Shown: positions 18,285-25,999, numbered from the stretch's first letter. The stretch is 64,000 bases of DNA from Mycolicibacterium sp. S2-37 (GCF_017352375.1 NZ_JAFEVR010000012.1:124001-188000); one strand, 5' to 3'. Made by a program: numbers and translations. Notes: a model not told the origin generated them from the sequence alone.

Positions 18285-18475
18285 GAGCGCCCGCGAGGTC
18301 AGCTGTCGGGTTCGGGTAGGAGAGGTCACCCGGCCGGTGTCGGCTTCCGACTCCGGCTTCACCCCAAGGGGCCGCAGCCCCAGGTCCTTCTAACTCGGCG
18401 GACCGGTGGGTCCCCCGCCTCCATCCAGGTGTTTCTTGGTGGTGCCCCGCTGGCGATGGATGGAGCTCGGCGCTA
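18285..18475 (-). ncRNA. ydaO/yuaA c-di-AMP riboswitch in the rpfA leader
   Basis: The minus-strand sequence holds the conserved core of this riboswitch class in order: CGGGGGACCCA (about 18420-18407), TTGGGGTGAAGC (18367-18356), and the highly conserved 3' part CCCGAACCCGACAGCTGACC (18317-18298), followed by TCGCGGGCG. It ends about 25 bases before the rpfA start. In this class c-di-AMP binding normally lowers expression, and these elements are known before rpf genes in actinobacteria. The start coordinate is approximate. Confidence 0.93.
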
Positions 18476-18585
18476 TCGGGCGGGACGGGCCGGTGGATTA
18501 AGGTCGACTGGCCTGGGACAGAACGGTAACCGCTGTCCGCGCACCCGTCACCTCGTGCCTACCTCGGCGTTTCCGGCGTGAGCAA

Positions 18586-18591
18586 ATATTA
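18586..18591 (-). promoter_or_regulatory. Candidate -10 hexamer for the rpfA transcript
   Basis: TAATAT on the minus strand, in the only AT-rich part of the 438-bp gap between moaD and rpfA. Start here would give a leader of about 320 bases that includes the whole riboswitch. The stretch 18476-18585 otherwise shows nothing recognisable. Confidence 0.4.
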
Positions 18592-18682
18592 ATGAGGCTC
18601 TAAACCCGCAGGTTGTCTGCGTGTTTTCCCAGGTGTCCCCAGCCCGTCGATACGCGATAGCCAGCTTGTGACCCATTTGTTA

Positions 18683-18698
18683 TGTGACGCAAATCACG
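18683..18698. promoter_or_regulatory. CRP/cAMP-receptor binding site candidate upstream of rpfA
   Basis: TGTGA-CGCAAA-TCACG fits the CRP consensus TGTGA-N6-TCACA with one mismatch. It lies about 100 bp upstream of the candidate rpfA -10 and just past the moaD stop codon. M. tuberculosis CRP (Rv3676) is known to regulate rpfA. Confidence 0.6.
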
Positions 18699-18699
18699 G

Positions 18700-18966
18700 T
18701 TATCCGCCGGCGAAAGGTGGAAGGACATCGAGCGTCTGAGCGTTGTCCAACGTCAACGTCTGATCCCGAACGGCCACACCGTCGCACAGATATGAGCAGC
18801 GGGCGAGCACGCGCGCCAATTCTGGTGTCCGGCTGCTCAATTCGGCCACCACCTCCGCGACGGTGGTACCAGGTGTCAGCGTCAGCTCCATCGATTCCGC
18901 ACCAGCAGCGGCGCGTGCAGCGGCGAAGAACCGGACGGTCACCCGAACCGTGGTCGTGCTCGACAT
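18700..18966 (-). CDS. moaD: Molybdopterin synthase sulfur carrier subunit MoaD
   Basis: An 88-residue ubiquitin-fold protein whose C-terminus LDVLPPFAGG ends in the Gly-Gly that is adenylated and thiocarboxylated before sulfur transfer in MoaE. The N-terminal strand VTVRFFAAARAAAGAE is typical of MoaD. ATG 18966 is 2 bases after the moaA stop, so translation is coupled; a longer frame to 19050 would run back into moaA and is not used. A CRP-like site adjoins its stop codon. Confidence 0.94.
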   Translation of the reverse strand: MSSTTTVRVTVRFFAAARAAAGAESMELTLTPGTTVAEVVAELSSRTPELARVLARCSYLCDGVAVRDQTLTLDNAQTLDVLPPFAGG

Positions 18967-18968
18967 CG

Positions 18969-20027
18969 TCAGCCGCCGATCGCGCTCATCGGCCGGGAGG
19001 GCTGCTCGAAATCCGGATCGTTGATTCCGTGGCCCGCGGCCTTGGTCCACATCGCGGCGCGCCAGGCCTGCTCGATGGCGGCGTCGTCGGCTCCGGACCG
19101 GAGCAGGGCGCGCAGGTCGCTCTCCTCACGCGCGAACAGACAGTTGCGGACCTGCCCGTCGGCGGTGAGGCGGGTGCGGTCACAGGCCGCGCAGAACGCC
19201 TGCGATACCGAGGCGATCACGCCGACCGTCGCGGTGCCGCCGTCGACGCGCCACAGCTGAGCCGGGGCCGACCCCCTCGGGGCGGGGTCCTGGGTGAGCG
19301 TGAAGTGGGCGCGCAGGGCGGCGAGGATGTCGGCGGCCTCCAGCGAGCGGCCGCGCTGCCACAGATGCTCGGCGTCCAGCGGCATCTGCTCGATGATCCG
19401 CAACTGATAGCCGTGGTCGAGGCAGAACCGCAGCAGCGCCACCGCGTCCTCAGCGCCGGTGTCCGGATCGAGCACCGCGTTGACCTTGACCGGCGTGAGC
19501 CCCGCCTCGGCCGCGGCTGCCAGACCGGCGAGCACGTCGCCCAAACGGTCGCGCCGGGTGATGCGGGCGAAGCGGGCGGAGTCGACGGTGTCCAGGGAGA
19601 TGTTGACCCGGTCGAGGCCGGCCTCCCGCAGCTTCGCGGCCCGCTTGGCCAGCGCGATGCCATTGGTGGTCATCGCGATCTCGGGGCGCGGGCGCAGCGC
19701 GGCCGTCGCCGCCACCACATCCTCGAGTGCACGGACCACGAGTGGTTCACCGCCGGTGAAGCGGACGCTGGTGATGCCGAGGCGCGTCACGGCGATGCGC
19801 AACAGCCGGATCAGTTCGTCGTGGGTCAGCACCTGATCGGCCGGCATCCAGTCGAGGCCCTTGGCGGGCATGCAGTAGGTGCATCGCAGATTGCAGCGGT
19901 CGGTGAGCGACACCCGCAGATCGGTGGCGACCCGGCCGAAGGTGTCGATCAGCGGGCCGGTGGTGGGCATCTCCACTGCGCTCGCAGGGCGCGCCACCGT
20001 CGGCACGCCGAGAGCCGTGACCGTCAT
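18969..20027 (-). CDS. moaA: GTP 3',8-cyclase MoaA (radical SAM)
   Basis: A 352-residue radical SAM enzyme for the first step of molybdenum cofactor synthesis. The N-terminal [4Fe-4S] motif is DRCNLRCTYCMP (Cx3Cx2C, about residues 44-52), followed by VRFTGGEPLV. The C-terminal cluster region FCAACDRTRLTADGQVRNCLF supplies the second set of cysteines. It ends with the short C-terminal segment PSRPMSAIGG, whose GG is needed by MoaA proteins. ATG 20027 overlaps the stop of the upstream YccF gene by 4 bases, making yccF-moaA-moaD one operon. Confidence 0.96.
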   Translation of the reverse strand: MTVTALGVPTVARPASAVEMPTTGPLIDTFGRVATDLRVSLTDRCNLRCTYCMPAKGLDWMPADQVLTHDELIRLLRIAVTRLGITSVRFTGGEPLVVRALEDVVAATAALRPRPEIAMTTNGIALAKRAAKLREAGLDRVNISLDTVDSARFARITRRDRLGDVLAGLAAAAEAGLTPVKVNAVLDPDTGAEDAVALLRFCLDHGYQLRIIEQMPLDAEHLWQRGRSLEAADILAALRAHFTLTQDPAPRGSAPAQLWRVDGGTATVGVIASVSQAFCAACDRTRLTADGQVRNCLFAREESDLRALLRSGADDAAIEQAWRAAMWTKAAGHGINDPDFEQPSRPMSAIGG

Positions 20028-20431
20028 GCGGCCACCCGCCTGGTGACGGGGTCGGGTCCGTCGACCGGCACGATGTCCTTGCCGAGCGGCGCCAGCGAGA
20101 CGGGGATCAGCTTGAGATTCGCCAGAGCCAGCGGGATGCCGATGATCGTCACGGCCATCGCCACCGCGGTGAGGATGTGGCCGATCGCCAGCCAGATTCC
20201 GAACAGGATGATCCAGATGACGTTGCCGACCAGCGCGCCGGGACGCGGGCCGGGCTTCTCGATGACCGTGCGACCGAAGGGCCACAGGGCGTAGGCGGCG
20301 ATGCGGAACGCGGCGAAGCCGAACGGGATGGTGATGATCAGGACAAAGCACAGGATTCCCGCGACGGCGTAACCCAGTGCAAGCCACAAACCGCCGAAGA
20401 TCAACCAAATGATGTTCAGTATCAGTCGCAT
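20024..20431 (-). CDS. YccF-domain inner membrane protein
   Basis: A 135-residue membrane protein with two duplicated halves: LNIIWLIFGGLWLALGY then LCFVLIITIPFGFAAFRIA, and again VGNVIWIILFGIWLAIGHI then VAMAVTIIGIPLALANLKL. The internal IP(F/L)G turn after each second helix is the YccF (DUF307) signature. Four transmembrane segments are expected. Function is not known. It leads the moaA-moaD operon, and GGAGGGA is placed well before ATG 20431. The same place is held by Rv0870c in M. tuberculosis (recalled). Confidence 0.88.
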   Translation of the reverse strand: MRLILNIIWLIFGGLWLALGYAVAGILCFVLIITIPFGFAAFRIAAYALWPFGRTVIEKPGPRPGALVGNVIWIILFGIWLAIGHILTAVAMAVTIIGIPLALANLKLIPVSLAPLGKDIVPVDGPDPVTRRVAA

Positions 20432-20494
20432 CGTCCCTCCAGCGGTGTTCTCAGCCTACCGATAACACGGGTGCCTGCGCGGGGGCGGTCCGAG

Positions 20495-20500
20495 TAGACT
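20495..20500 (+). promoter_or_regulatory. Candidate -10 hexamer of cspB
   Basis: TAGACT between the divergent yccF and cspB genes; transcription would begin near 20507, leaving a leader of about 65 bases. Confidence 0.4.
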
Positions 20501-20509
20501 CTGGCCATC

Positions 20510-20532
20510 GCGTCCCGGCGCAAGCGGGACGC
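20510..20532 (+). promoter_or_regulatory. Stem-loop at the 5' end of the cspB leader
   Basis: Perfect 8-bp stem GCGTCCCG/CGGGACGC around the loop GCGCAAG, followed by TTTCCTT. It begins within a few bases of the predicted transcription start and lies 38 bases before the start codon; it could stabilise the mRNA or attenuate transcription. Confidence 0.55.
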
Positions 20533-20570
20533 TTTCCTTATGTCAGCGAGACGACGAGCGGGTGAAGACA

Positions 20571-20981
20571 GTGCCGACCGGCAAGGTTAAGTGGTACGAC
20601 GCCGAGAAGGGCTTCGGCTTTCTGTCCCAGGAGGAGGGGGAGGACGTCTACGTCCGCTCCTCCGCGTTGCCCGCGGGTGTGGAAGGTCTCAAAGCCGGTC
20701 AGCGCGTCGAGTTCGGGGTGGCCGCAGGCCGGCGGGGCCCGCAGGCGCTGAGCCTCAAGTTGATCGATCCGCCGCCCAGCCTGGCCAAGACCCGCCGCGA
20801 AGCCGAACGTCCCGAGCACAAACACACTCCCGACGAGCTGCACGGCATGATCGGCGACCTCATCACGCTGTTGGAGAGCACGATCCAGCCGGACCTGCAG
20901 AAGGGCCGCTACCCCGACCGCAAGGTCGCTCGCCGCGTGTCGGAGGTCGTCAAGGCCGTCGCGCGCGAACTCGACGCCTGA
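20571..20981 (+). CDS. cspB: Cold-shock domain protein with C-terminal extension
   Basis: A 136-residue protein. Residues 1-65 form the cold-shock domain with the RNA-binding motifs KVKWYDAEKGFGFL and EDVYVRSSAL, although the usual RNP2 segment VFVHFS is altered to VYVRSS. Residues 66-136 are a charged helical extension (PDELHGMIGDLITLLEST, RRVSEVVKAVARELDA) that is absent from the 67-residue CspA type and is shared with Rv0871. GTG 20571 (MPTGKVKWYD) matches the family start; the in-frame GTG 20562 would add three residues. It binds single-stranded RNA/DNA and may act as an RNA chaperone. Confidence 0.9.
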   Translation: MPTGKVKWYDAEKGFGFLSQEEGEDVYVRSSALPAGVEGLKAGQRVEFGVAAGRRGPQALSLKLIDPPPSLAKTRREAERPEHKHTPDELHGMIGDLITLLESTIQPDLQKGRYPDRKVARRVSEVVKAVARELDA

Positions 20982-20993
20982 CGGCTCCTCGAA

Positions 20994-21042
20994 TGTGACG
21001 TTGTGCAGCCGGAAACGCCCGGAATTGCTGCACAACGTCACA
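20994..21042. terminator. Hairpin after cspB
   Basis: Perfect 15-bp inverted repeat TGTGACGTTGTGCAG (20994-21008) / CTGCACAACGTCACA (21028-21042) with a 19-base loop that can form an inner CCGG/CCGG pair. It begins 13 bases after the cspB stop. It lacks a T run but is very stable and symmetrical, so it may work on both strands. Confidence 0.65.
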
Positions 21043-21100
21043 CCCGGCAGCCGGCGGCCCGGCGCGTTCGATGGCATGCCCACCCGGGCGGTTCCTTGCC

Positions 21101-21155
21101 GAGTGTGAAGTCGTGCAGGCGTTCACCGGCGGTATGCCTGCATACGTTCACACTC
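21101..21155. repeat. Second CGAGTGTGA-type inverted repeat
   Basis: Arms GAGTGTGAAGTCGTGCAGGC (21101-21120) and GCCTGCATACGTTCACACTC (21136-21155) match at 17 of 20 positions around a 15-base loop, and lie 20 bases before the next start codon. The outer arm CGAGTGTGA is shared with the element at 7339-7404. Confidence 0.65.
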
Positions 21156-21174
21156 GACGGGGAAGATTGTCGCC

Positions 21175-22182
21175 ATGAGCTACGTCGCCGAGAAGGGCGA
21201 ATTCAACCGCGACACCGATTACATCACCACCCGCATCACCGCCGACGGCCGTGACGGCTATCCGGTGGAGGCCGGCCGTTATCGGCTGATCGTGGCGCGG
21301 GCGTGCCCATGGGCGAACCGCACGATCATCGTCCGAAGGCTGCTCGGGCTGGAGGATGCGCTGTCCATCGGCTTCTGCGGGCCCACGCACGACCAGCGCA
21401 GCTGGACGTTCGATCTCGATCCCGGCGGCGTCGACCCGGTACTGAAGATCCCCCGCCTGCAGGACGCCTACCTCAAGCGGTTCCCCGACTATCCGAAGGG
21501 CATCACCGTGCCCGCCGTCGTCGAGGTCTCGACGGGTGAGGTGGTCACCAACGACTTCGCGCAGATCACCCTCGACTTCTCGACGGAGTGGACCGCCCAT
21601 CACCGCGACGGCGCCCCGCATCTGTACCCCGAGAAGCACCGTGACGAGATCGACGAGGTGGCCCAGCGCATCTACACCGAGGTCAACAACGGCGTGTACC
21701 GCTGCGGCTTCGCCGGCTCACAGGACGCCTACGACAGGGCCTACGACCGGTTGTTCACCGCACTCGACTGGCTCGAGGAGCGGCTGACCACACAGCGCTT
21801 CCTGGTCGGCGACACCATCACCGAGGCCGACGTCCGCCTGTTCACCACGCTGGCCCGTTTCGACCCCGTCTACCACGGCCACTTCAAGTGCAATCGCACC
21901 AAGCTCTCCGAGATGCCTGCGCTGTGGGGGTATGCCCGGGACCTGTTCCAGACCCCCGGTTTCGGCGACACCACCGACTTCGTGCAGATCAAACAGCACT
22001 ACTACATCGTGCACTCCGACATCAATCCGACACAGGTCGTGCCGAAGGGGCCGGAGCTGGCCAACTGGCTCACCCCGCACGGTCGAGAAGAGTTGGGCGG
22101 CAGACCTTTCGGCGACGGCACACCGCCGGGGCCGACCCGCGAGGCCGAACGGGTCGCCCCGGAGCACACCCCGCTGAGTTGA
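21175..22182 (+). CDS. Glutathionyl-hydroquinone reductase-like (Xi-class GST) protein
   Basis: A 335-residue protein with the Xi-class GST signature: the redox motif ACPWANR (Cys about 44) in an N-terminal thioredoxin fold, the segment GPTHDQRSWTF, TVPAVVEVSTGEVVTNDF for thiol binding, and an all-helical C-domain with FLVGDTITEADVRLFTTLARFD. These enzymes reduce glutathionyl-hydroquinones. Mycobacteria make mycothiol instead of glutathione, so the natural substrate is probably a mycothiol conjugate, which is inference. ATG 21175 has GGGGAAG upstream and lies just after an inverted repeat. Confidence 0.92.
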   Translation: MSYVAEKGEFNRDTDYITTRITADGRDGYPVEAGRYRLIVARACPWANRTIIVRRLLGLEDALSIGFCGPTHDQRSWTFDLDPGGVDPVLKIPRLQDAYLKRFPDYPKGITVPAVVEVSTGEVVTNDFAQITLDFSTEWTAHHRDGAPHLYPEKHRDEIDEVAQRIYTEVNNGVYRCGFAGSQDAYDRAYDRLFTALDWLEERLTTQRFLVGDTITEADVRLFTTLARFDPVYHGHFKCNRTKLSEMPALWGYARDLFQTPGFGDTTDFVQIKQHYYIVHSDINPTQVVPKGPELANWLTPHGREELGGRPFGDGTPPGPTREAERVAPEHTPLS

Positions 22183-22293
22183 GACGGGCCGACGGCAGCT
22201 GTTTCGACGCTTCCGTCAATGAATCCGGACCCTGGCGGAGACTGTCGTGGCAAGCTGACGCCGCACGATCAACGAGTCCTATGGGGAGTCCTC

Positions 22294-23805
22294 ATGCCCG
22301 CATTCCCACCCTCCGTCGGCCGCCGTCGGCCCCTGGTCGCGGCCGTTGCCGCGGTCGGCGGTGCCGGCCTGATCCTGGCTGCGCCGGCCGCCTCACCGCT
22401 GTCGGCTCCGGTTGCCAGTGCTGCGCCACACCAGTTTGCGCCACAACAACTTCGAACGTTCGACTTCTTCGGCCCGTTCTTCGACATCGCGGGCGCGGTT
22501 CCGGTGCTGAGCATCTTCATCGGCAACGGTGCGGACGGCACGGCGGCTCGTCCGGACGGCGGCAACGCGGGCCTGTTCGCCGGCGACGGCGGGGACGGGT
22601 ACAGCCCGACCGAACCCGGTATGGGGGCCGGGGGCAGGGGTGGCAACGCCGGGTTCTTCATCGGTGACGGCGGCGACGGTGGTAACGGCGCCCCCGGCGC
22701 AGCGGGTATCGACGGCGGCCGAGGCGGAGACGGCGGGCACGCCGGCTTGTTCGGTGATGGCGGCGCCGGCGGCATCGGCGGGCGCGGGTGGGACGGCCCC
22801 GATGGGCTGAACGGAACCTGGGGCGGCATCGCCACCGCAGCCGCGGGTGCGCCCAACTATTCGCACGTGAACGACACGCCGTACCCGACACCGCTCGGTA
22901 CCGCCGTCAACGCCCCGAGCGACGCGCTCGTCGGCGTCGGCAGCCAACTGGCTGGGAACGGCGGCATCGGTGCGGCCGGCGCGATCGGCCAAGCCGGTGG
23001 ACGGGGCGGCAACGGCCAGGTCGCCATGAGCTTCGGAGGGAACGCCGCCCAATCCGGCCGGGGCGGTGACGGCGGCGCCGGCGGGTTCGGTGCGCCCGGT
23101 GGCGCCGGCGGTGACGGCGCCGGTGCCTTGTCGGTGGACTTCACCACCGACACCCACGGTGGCCCCATTGCGCCCGGCAGCGGGGGCAACGGCGGACAGG
23201 GCGGTCCGGGCGGAGGTGCGGGCGGCGCCGGCGGAAACGGGGGCAGCAGCAGCATCGGCAATCCGGCGCCGGCGCCCGATGGCGGTGCGGGCGGCCGGGG
23301 CGGCAGGGGATCGGACGGCGTCAGTGGCACCAACGGTGGTGCCGGTGGAGCGGGTGGCCGGGGCGGAACCGTGTACGGCCGCGGCGGACCCGGCGGCGCC
23401 GGCGGGGCAGGTGGCGACGGAGGGGACGGCGCGGACGGTGGCGTCGGTGGCCCGGGCGGAACCGGCGGGGACTCGGTCGTCCGAGAGACCGGGATCGCCA
23501 CCTACGGGCGCGGCGGGGTCGGAGGTCAGGGCGGTGCAGGCGGAAACGGCGGCGACGGAGGCCGTGGCGGTGCGGGTGGCCCCGGGGGAGCCGCTGGACT
23601 GTTCGGCGCCGCGGGGACGTCCGGCGTCACCGGTGCCGACGGCAGAGGGGGCAGAGGCGGCAACGGCGGCGGGGGAGGCGTCGGCGGCGCGTCGGGCGAC
23701 GCGGTCTCCGGCGGAAGCGGCGGGGCCGGCGCAGCGGGGGGTGCCTCGGACGGGCGCATCGGAGGGGCCGGAGGCGCCGGTGGCGCAGGCGGTACTGCCG
23801 GCTAG
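22294..23805 (+). CDS. Secreted glycine-rich PGRS-like protein without PE domain
   Basis: A 503-residue exported protein. Residues 1-44 are a Sec signal peptide (RRRPLVAAVAAVGGAGLILAA, then APVASAAP). A short unique region (FAPQQLRTFDFFGPFFDIAGAVPVLSIFIGNGADG) is followed by about 400 residues of GGxGG/GNGG repeats like the PGRS part of PE_PGRS proteins. Two non-repeat insertions interrupt it, one near residues 180-225. No PE domain (about 110 residues with a YxxxD/E secretion signal) is present. ATG 22294 is chosen for GGGGAGTC upstream and the signal peptide. It holds the place where M. tuberculosis has PE_PGRS15. Such Gly-rich repeats bind calcium in some systems; function is unknown. Confidence 0.82.
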   Translation: MPAFPPSVGRRRPLVAAVAAVGGAGLILAAPAASPLSAPVASAAPHQFAPQQLRTFDFFGPFFDIAGAVPVLSIFIGNGADGTAARPDGGNAGLFAGDGGDGYSPTEPGMGAGGRGGNAGFFIGDGGDGGNGAPGAAGIDGGRGGDGGHAGLFGDGGAGGIGGRGWDGPDGLNGTWGGIATAAAGAPNYSHVNDTPYPTPLGTAVNAPSDALVGVGSQLAGNGGIGAAGAIGQAGGRGGNGQVAMSFGGNAAQSGRGGDGGAGGFGAPGGAGGDGAGALSVDFTTDTHGGPIAPGSGGNGGQGGPGGGAGGAGGNGGSSSIGNPAPAPDGGAGGRGGRGSDGVSGTNGGAGGAGGRGGTVYGRGGPGGAGGAGGDGGDGADGGVGGPGGTGGDSVVRETGIATYGRGGVGGQGGAGGNGGDGGRGGAGGPGGAAGLFGAAGTSGVTGADGRGGRGGNGGGGGVGGASGDAVSGGSGGAGAAGGASDGRIGGAGGAGGAGGTAG

Positions 23806-24290
23806 TCCCAGACCATGCGGACCGACCACTCCGCGTGCGGCAGCTCGAACACCTCGCCGGTCTGATCCTGGACCAGCGTGAGCAGTTGCACGGCGATCCC
23901 GGTCAGCCGGCCGCGCTGCGGATCGACGGTCGGGATGGTCACGGCGAAGCGGCTCTCCGGCCGGTAGACGGTCTGGGTGGTGTCCACCGGGTCCCCGTAG
24001 ACGCGAAGCAGCCGCCACGGCGCCTTCGCGATGGCCGACGGCACCGAGAGCTGTACCGGATCGCGATCGCCCACGCGTAACTCACCCTGGACGCCGGGCG
24101 CCCGGCAGGCGTTGAGGTCGAGCACCTGGCAGTACTGGTAGGGGCCGACGACCGTGGCCACCCCCCGCGAGTACGCGCTGATCTCGGGTAGCTGCGGTTC
24201 GTGGTGGCGGGTCAGCTGCCAGATCAGTGCCGCGGTGGCAGCCGCCGACAGCACCGCGACGACCGTCAGGACCGCGACGACGCGCTTCAC
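23802..24290 (-). CDS. DUF2771-type membrane-anchored protein (Rv0875c type)
   Basis: A 162-residue protein with one N-terminal hydrophobic helix (VVAVLTVVAVLSAAATAALIW) that is either a signal anchor or an uncleaved signal peptide. The outer domain holds a conserved Cys pair (YQYCQVLDLNACRAPG) and regular beta-strands (VQLSVPSAIAKAPWRLLRVYGDP). The ATG overlaps the upstream MFS gene stop by 4 bases, so they are co-translated. Its 3' end overlaps the convergent PGRS gene by 4 bases. Function is unknown; the pair matches Rv0876c-Rv0875c. Confidence 0.85.
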   Translation of the reverse strand: MKRVVAVLTVVAVLSAAATAALIWQLTRHHEPQLPEISAYSRGVATVVGPYQYCQVLDLNACRAPGVQGELRVGDRDPVQLSVPSAIAKAPWRLLRVYGDPVDTTQTVYRPESRFAVTIPTVDPQRGRLTGIAVQLLTLVQDQTGEVFELPHAEWSVRMVWD

Positions 24291-25999
24291 TCGGGCGTCG
24301 TCCGGGTGTTCACCCGGCCGTTCGCCGGGGCGGGATGCCCGCCCTCCTGCTCCGCGAGGACCGGACGGTTACCACCGAAGCCGGGGATCAGCGATTCGCC
24401 GCGATAGCTCACGATCGTCTGGGCAAGTCCGAGAAACAGCACGGCCGTGATCGTAGTGAAGCCGACCCAGAGGTCGGTGTAGATGAGCACCCCGGTGGCC
24501 CCGCCGGCCACCCACGCCAGCTGCAGCAGCGACTCGGAGCGTCCGAATGCCGATGCCCGCGACTCCTCGGGCAGGTCATCCTGCAGGGACGCGTCGAGCG
24601 ACGCCTTGGCGATGGCGCTGGCCCCTGACGTGATGAGCGTCGCGACCGCGGCGACCAGCAGATTGCCCGTCACGGCGGTCACCAGCGCCGCGGCGGTGAC
24701 GGCCGTGGCCACGCGCACCACCACCCGCGCCGGATGCCCCAGGGTGAGCCGCGCGCTGGTCATGTTCCCGACGAAGTTGCCGATCGCGGCCGCGGCGCCG
24801 ATCAGTCCGAGGATGCGCAACTGCTCCCAGCCGTCGGCGTCGTGGGCTTTGGCCACGAAGGCCGGATACAGGAACAGGAACCCGACCATCACTTTGATCG
24901 TGCAGTTACCCCACAGCGAGGTGATGATGTTGCGGCCCATCGGTTGGCGGGCCTTACCCGAGCGCGTCTGCGGGCGGGGCCCTCGTTGCGGGTCGTGGTC
25001 GCCGCCGTGATAGCTCAGGGTGGTGGGCACCTCACCTGCGGTCACCTCGACCCACTTGGGGATGCGCATCGACAGCACCGCACCGGCCACGGATACCGCG
25101 ACGATCACGTACAGCGCGCCGGGCAGGTGGAAGAGATTGAGCAGATACTCAGCGCCGGCGGCCAGACCGCCACCCACCACGGTGCCGCCCAGCAGGCCGA
25201 ACGTGGTCAGCCGGGAATTGACCCGGACCAGGTCGATGCTGGGCGGGAGCACGCGCGGGGTGACCGCGCTGCGCAGCACCGAGAACGATTTGCTCAGCAC
25301 CATCATCCCGAGCGCACAGGGATAGAGCACCCACGACTGGTAGCCGCCGGTTGCGCTGTCGTAGTTGGCGATGAGCAGCACGACGAGCGCGGTGCGCAGC
25401 AGGAACGACGCGGCCAGCGCGACCCGCCGGCCGTGCTGGAGCCGGTCGAGTGCCGGGCCGATCAGCGGGGCGATGACGGCGAACGGCGCGATGGTGATCA
25501 GCAGGTACAACGCCACCTTGCCCTTGCTCTCGCCGCTGGCCGCGGCGAAGAACAACGTGTTGGCCAGGGCGACGGCCATGGCTGCGTCCACGGCGAAGTT
25601 CGCCACCACCGGCCAGGTCAGCGCGGTCAGGCCGGACTTGTCGGCACCGTCGGCGGTGGCGGCGCGGTGCACCAGGCCGTACATCCGCGATCCCATCTCG
25701 CGGCTGCGGTACGCGGCCGCCCGGGTGACGGTGATCTTGTCGCCGCCGGGTGGTCCGTCGCCGCGCGGCGGCTCTGAGCGGTAGTCCGGTGTGGGTTCCT
25801 GGTTCAGCGGCGGCAGCCAGCGGTTCGAACTCGGCATCGGCTGGCGCCGCCGACGGTGGGAGTAGCCGTCGCTGGGATAGTTGGCCATCCCCGGGTGTTC
25901 TTCGCCGGCAGGCGGCCGGGGCGGGTAGTAGCGGGCGTCCCGCCGGAACCCTCCATCGCCTGGTTCTCCTCCGCCGGTCACGTGTTGATTCTCCCCCAT
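24287..25999 (-). CDS. MFS-type transmembrane transporter (Rv0876c type)
   Basis: A 570-residue protein. The first 110 residues are a hydrophilic, Pro/Arg-rich cytoplasmic tail (YYPPRPPAGEEHPG, YSHRRRRQPMPSSNRWLPP), and then come about 12 membrane helices, including VALYLLITIAPFAVIAPLIGPALDRL, which is an MFS motif A-like loop after helix 2-3 (GPALDRLQHGRR). ATG 25999 is the first good start after the divergent gene; an in-frame codon at 26095 would overlap the coding region of the opposite gene. The substrate is unknown. Its divergent partner begins at 26071. Confidence 0.87.
   Translation of the reverse strand: MGENQHVTGGGEPGDGGFRRDARYYPPRPPAGEEHPGMANYPSDGYSHRRRRQPMPSSNRWLPPLNQEPTPDYRSEPPRGDGPPGGDKITVTRAAAYRSREMGSRMYGLVHRAATADGADKSGLTALTWPVVANFAVDAAMAVALANTLFFAAASGESKGKVALYLLITIAPFAVIAPLIGPALDRLQHGRRVALAASFLLRTALVVLLIANYDSATGGYQSWVLYPCALGMMVLSKSFSVLRSAVTPRVLPPSIDLVRVNSRLTTFGLLGGTVVGGGLAAGAEYLLNLFHLPGALYVIVAVSVAGAVLSMRIPKWVEVTAGEVPTTLSYHGGDHDPQRGPRPQTRSGKARQPMGRNIITSLWGNCTIKVMVGFLFLYPAFVAKAHDADGWEQLRILGLIGAAAAIGNFVGNMTSARLTLGHPARVVVRVATAVTAAALVTAVTGNLLVAAVATLITSGASAIAKASLDASLQDDLPEESRASAFGRSESLLQLAWVAGGATGVLIYTDLWVGFTTITAVLFLGLAQTIVSYRGESLIPGFGGNRPVLAEQEGGHPAPANGRVNTRTTPE

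Noticed and set aside
22500..23800. Gly-rich repeat DNA considered as a CRISPR array or satellite
   Set aside because: Units are short, irregular GGC/GGN codon runs that keep the reading frame; there are no equal-length repeats with unique spacers.
22393..24018. Minus-strand frame across the PGRS-like gene
   Set aside because: The repeat DNA keeps every frame open; only the plus-strand frame has a signal peptide, a ribosome-binding site and Gly-rich periodicity.
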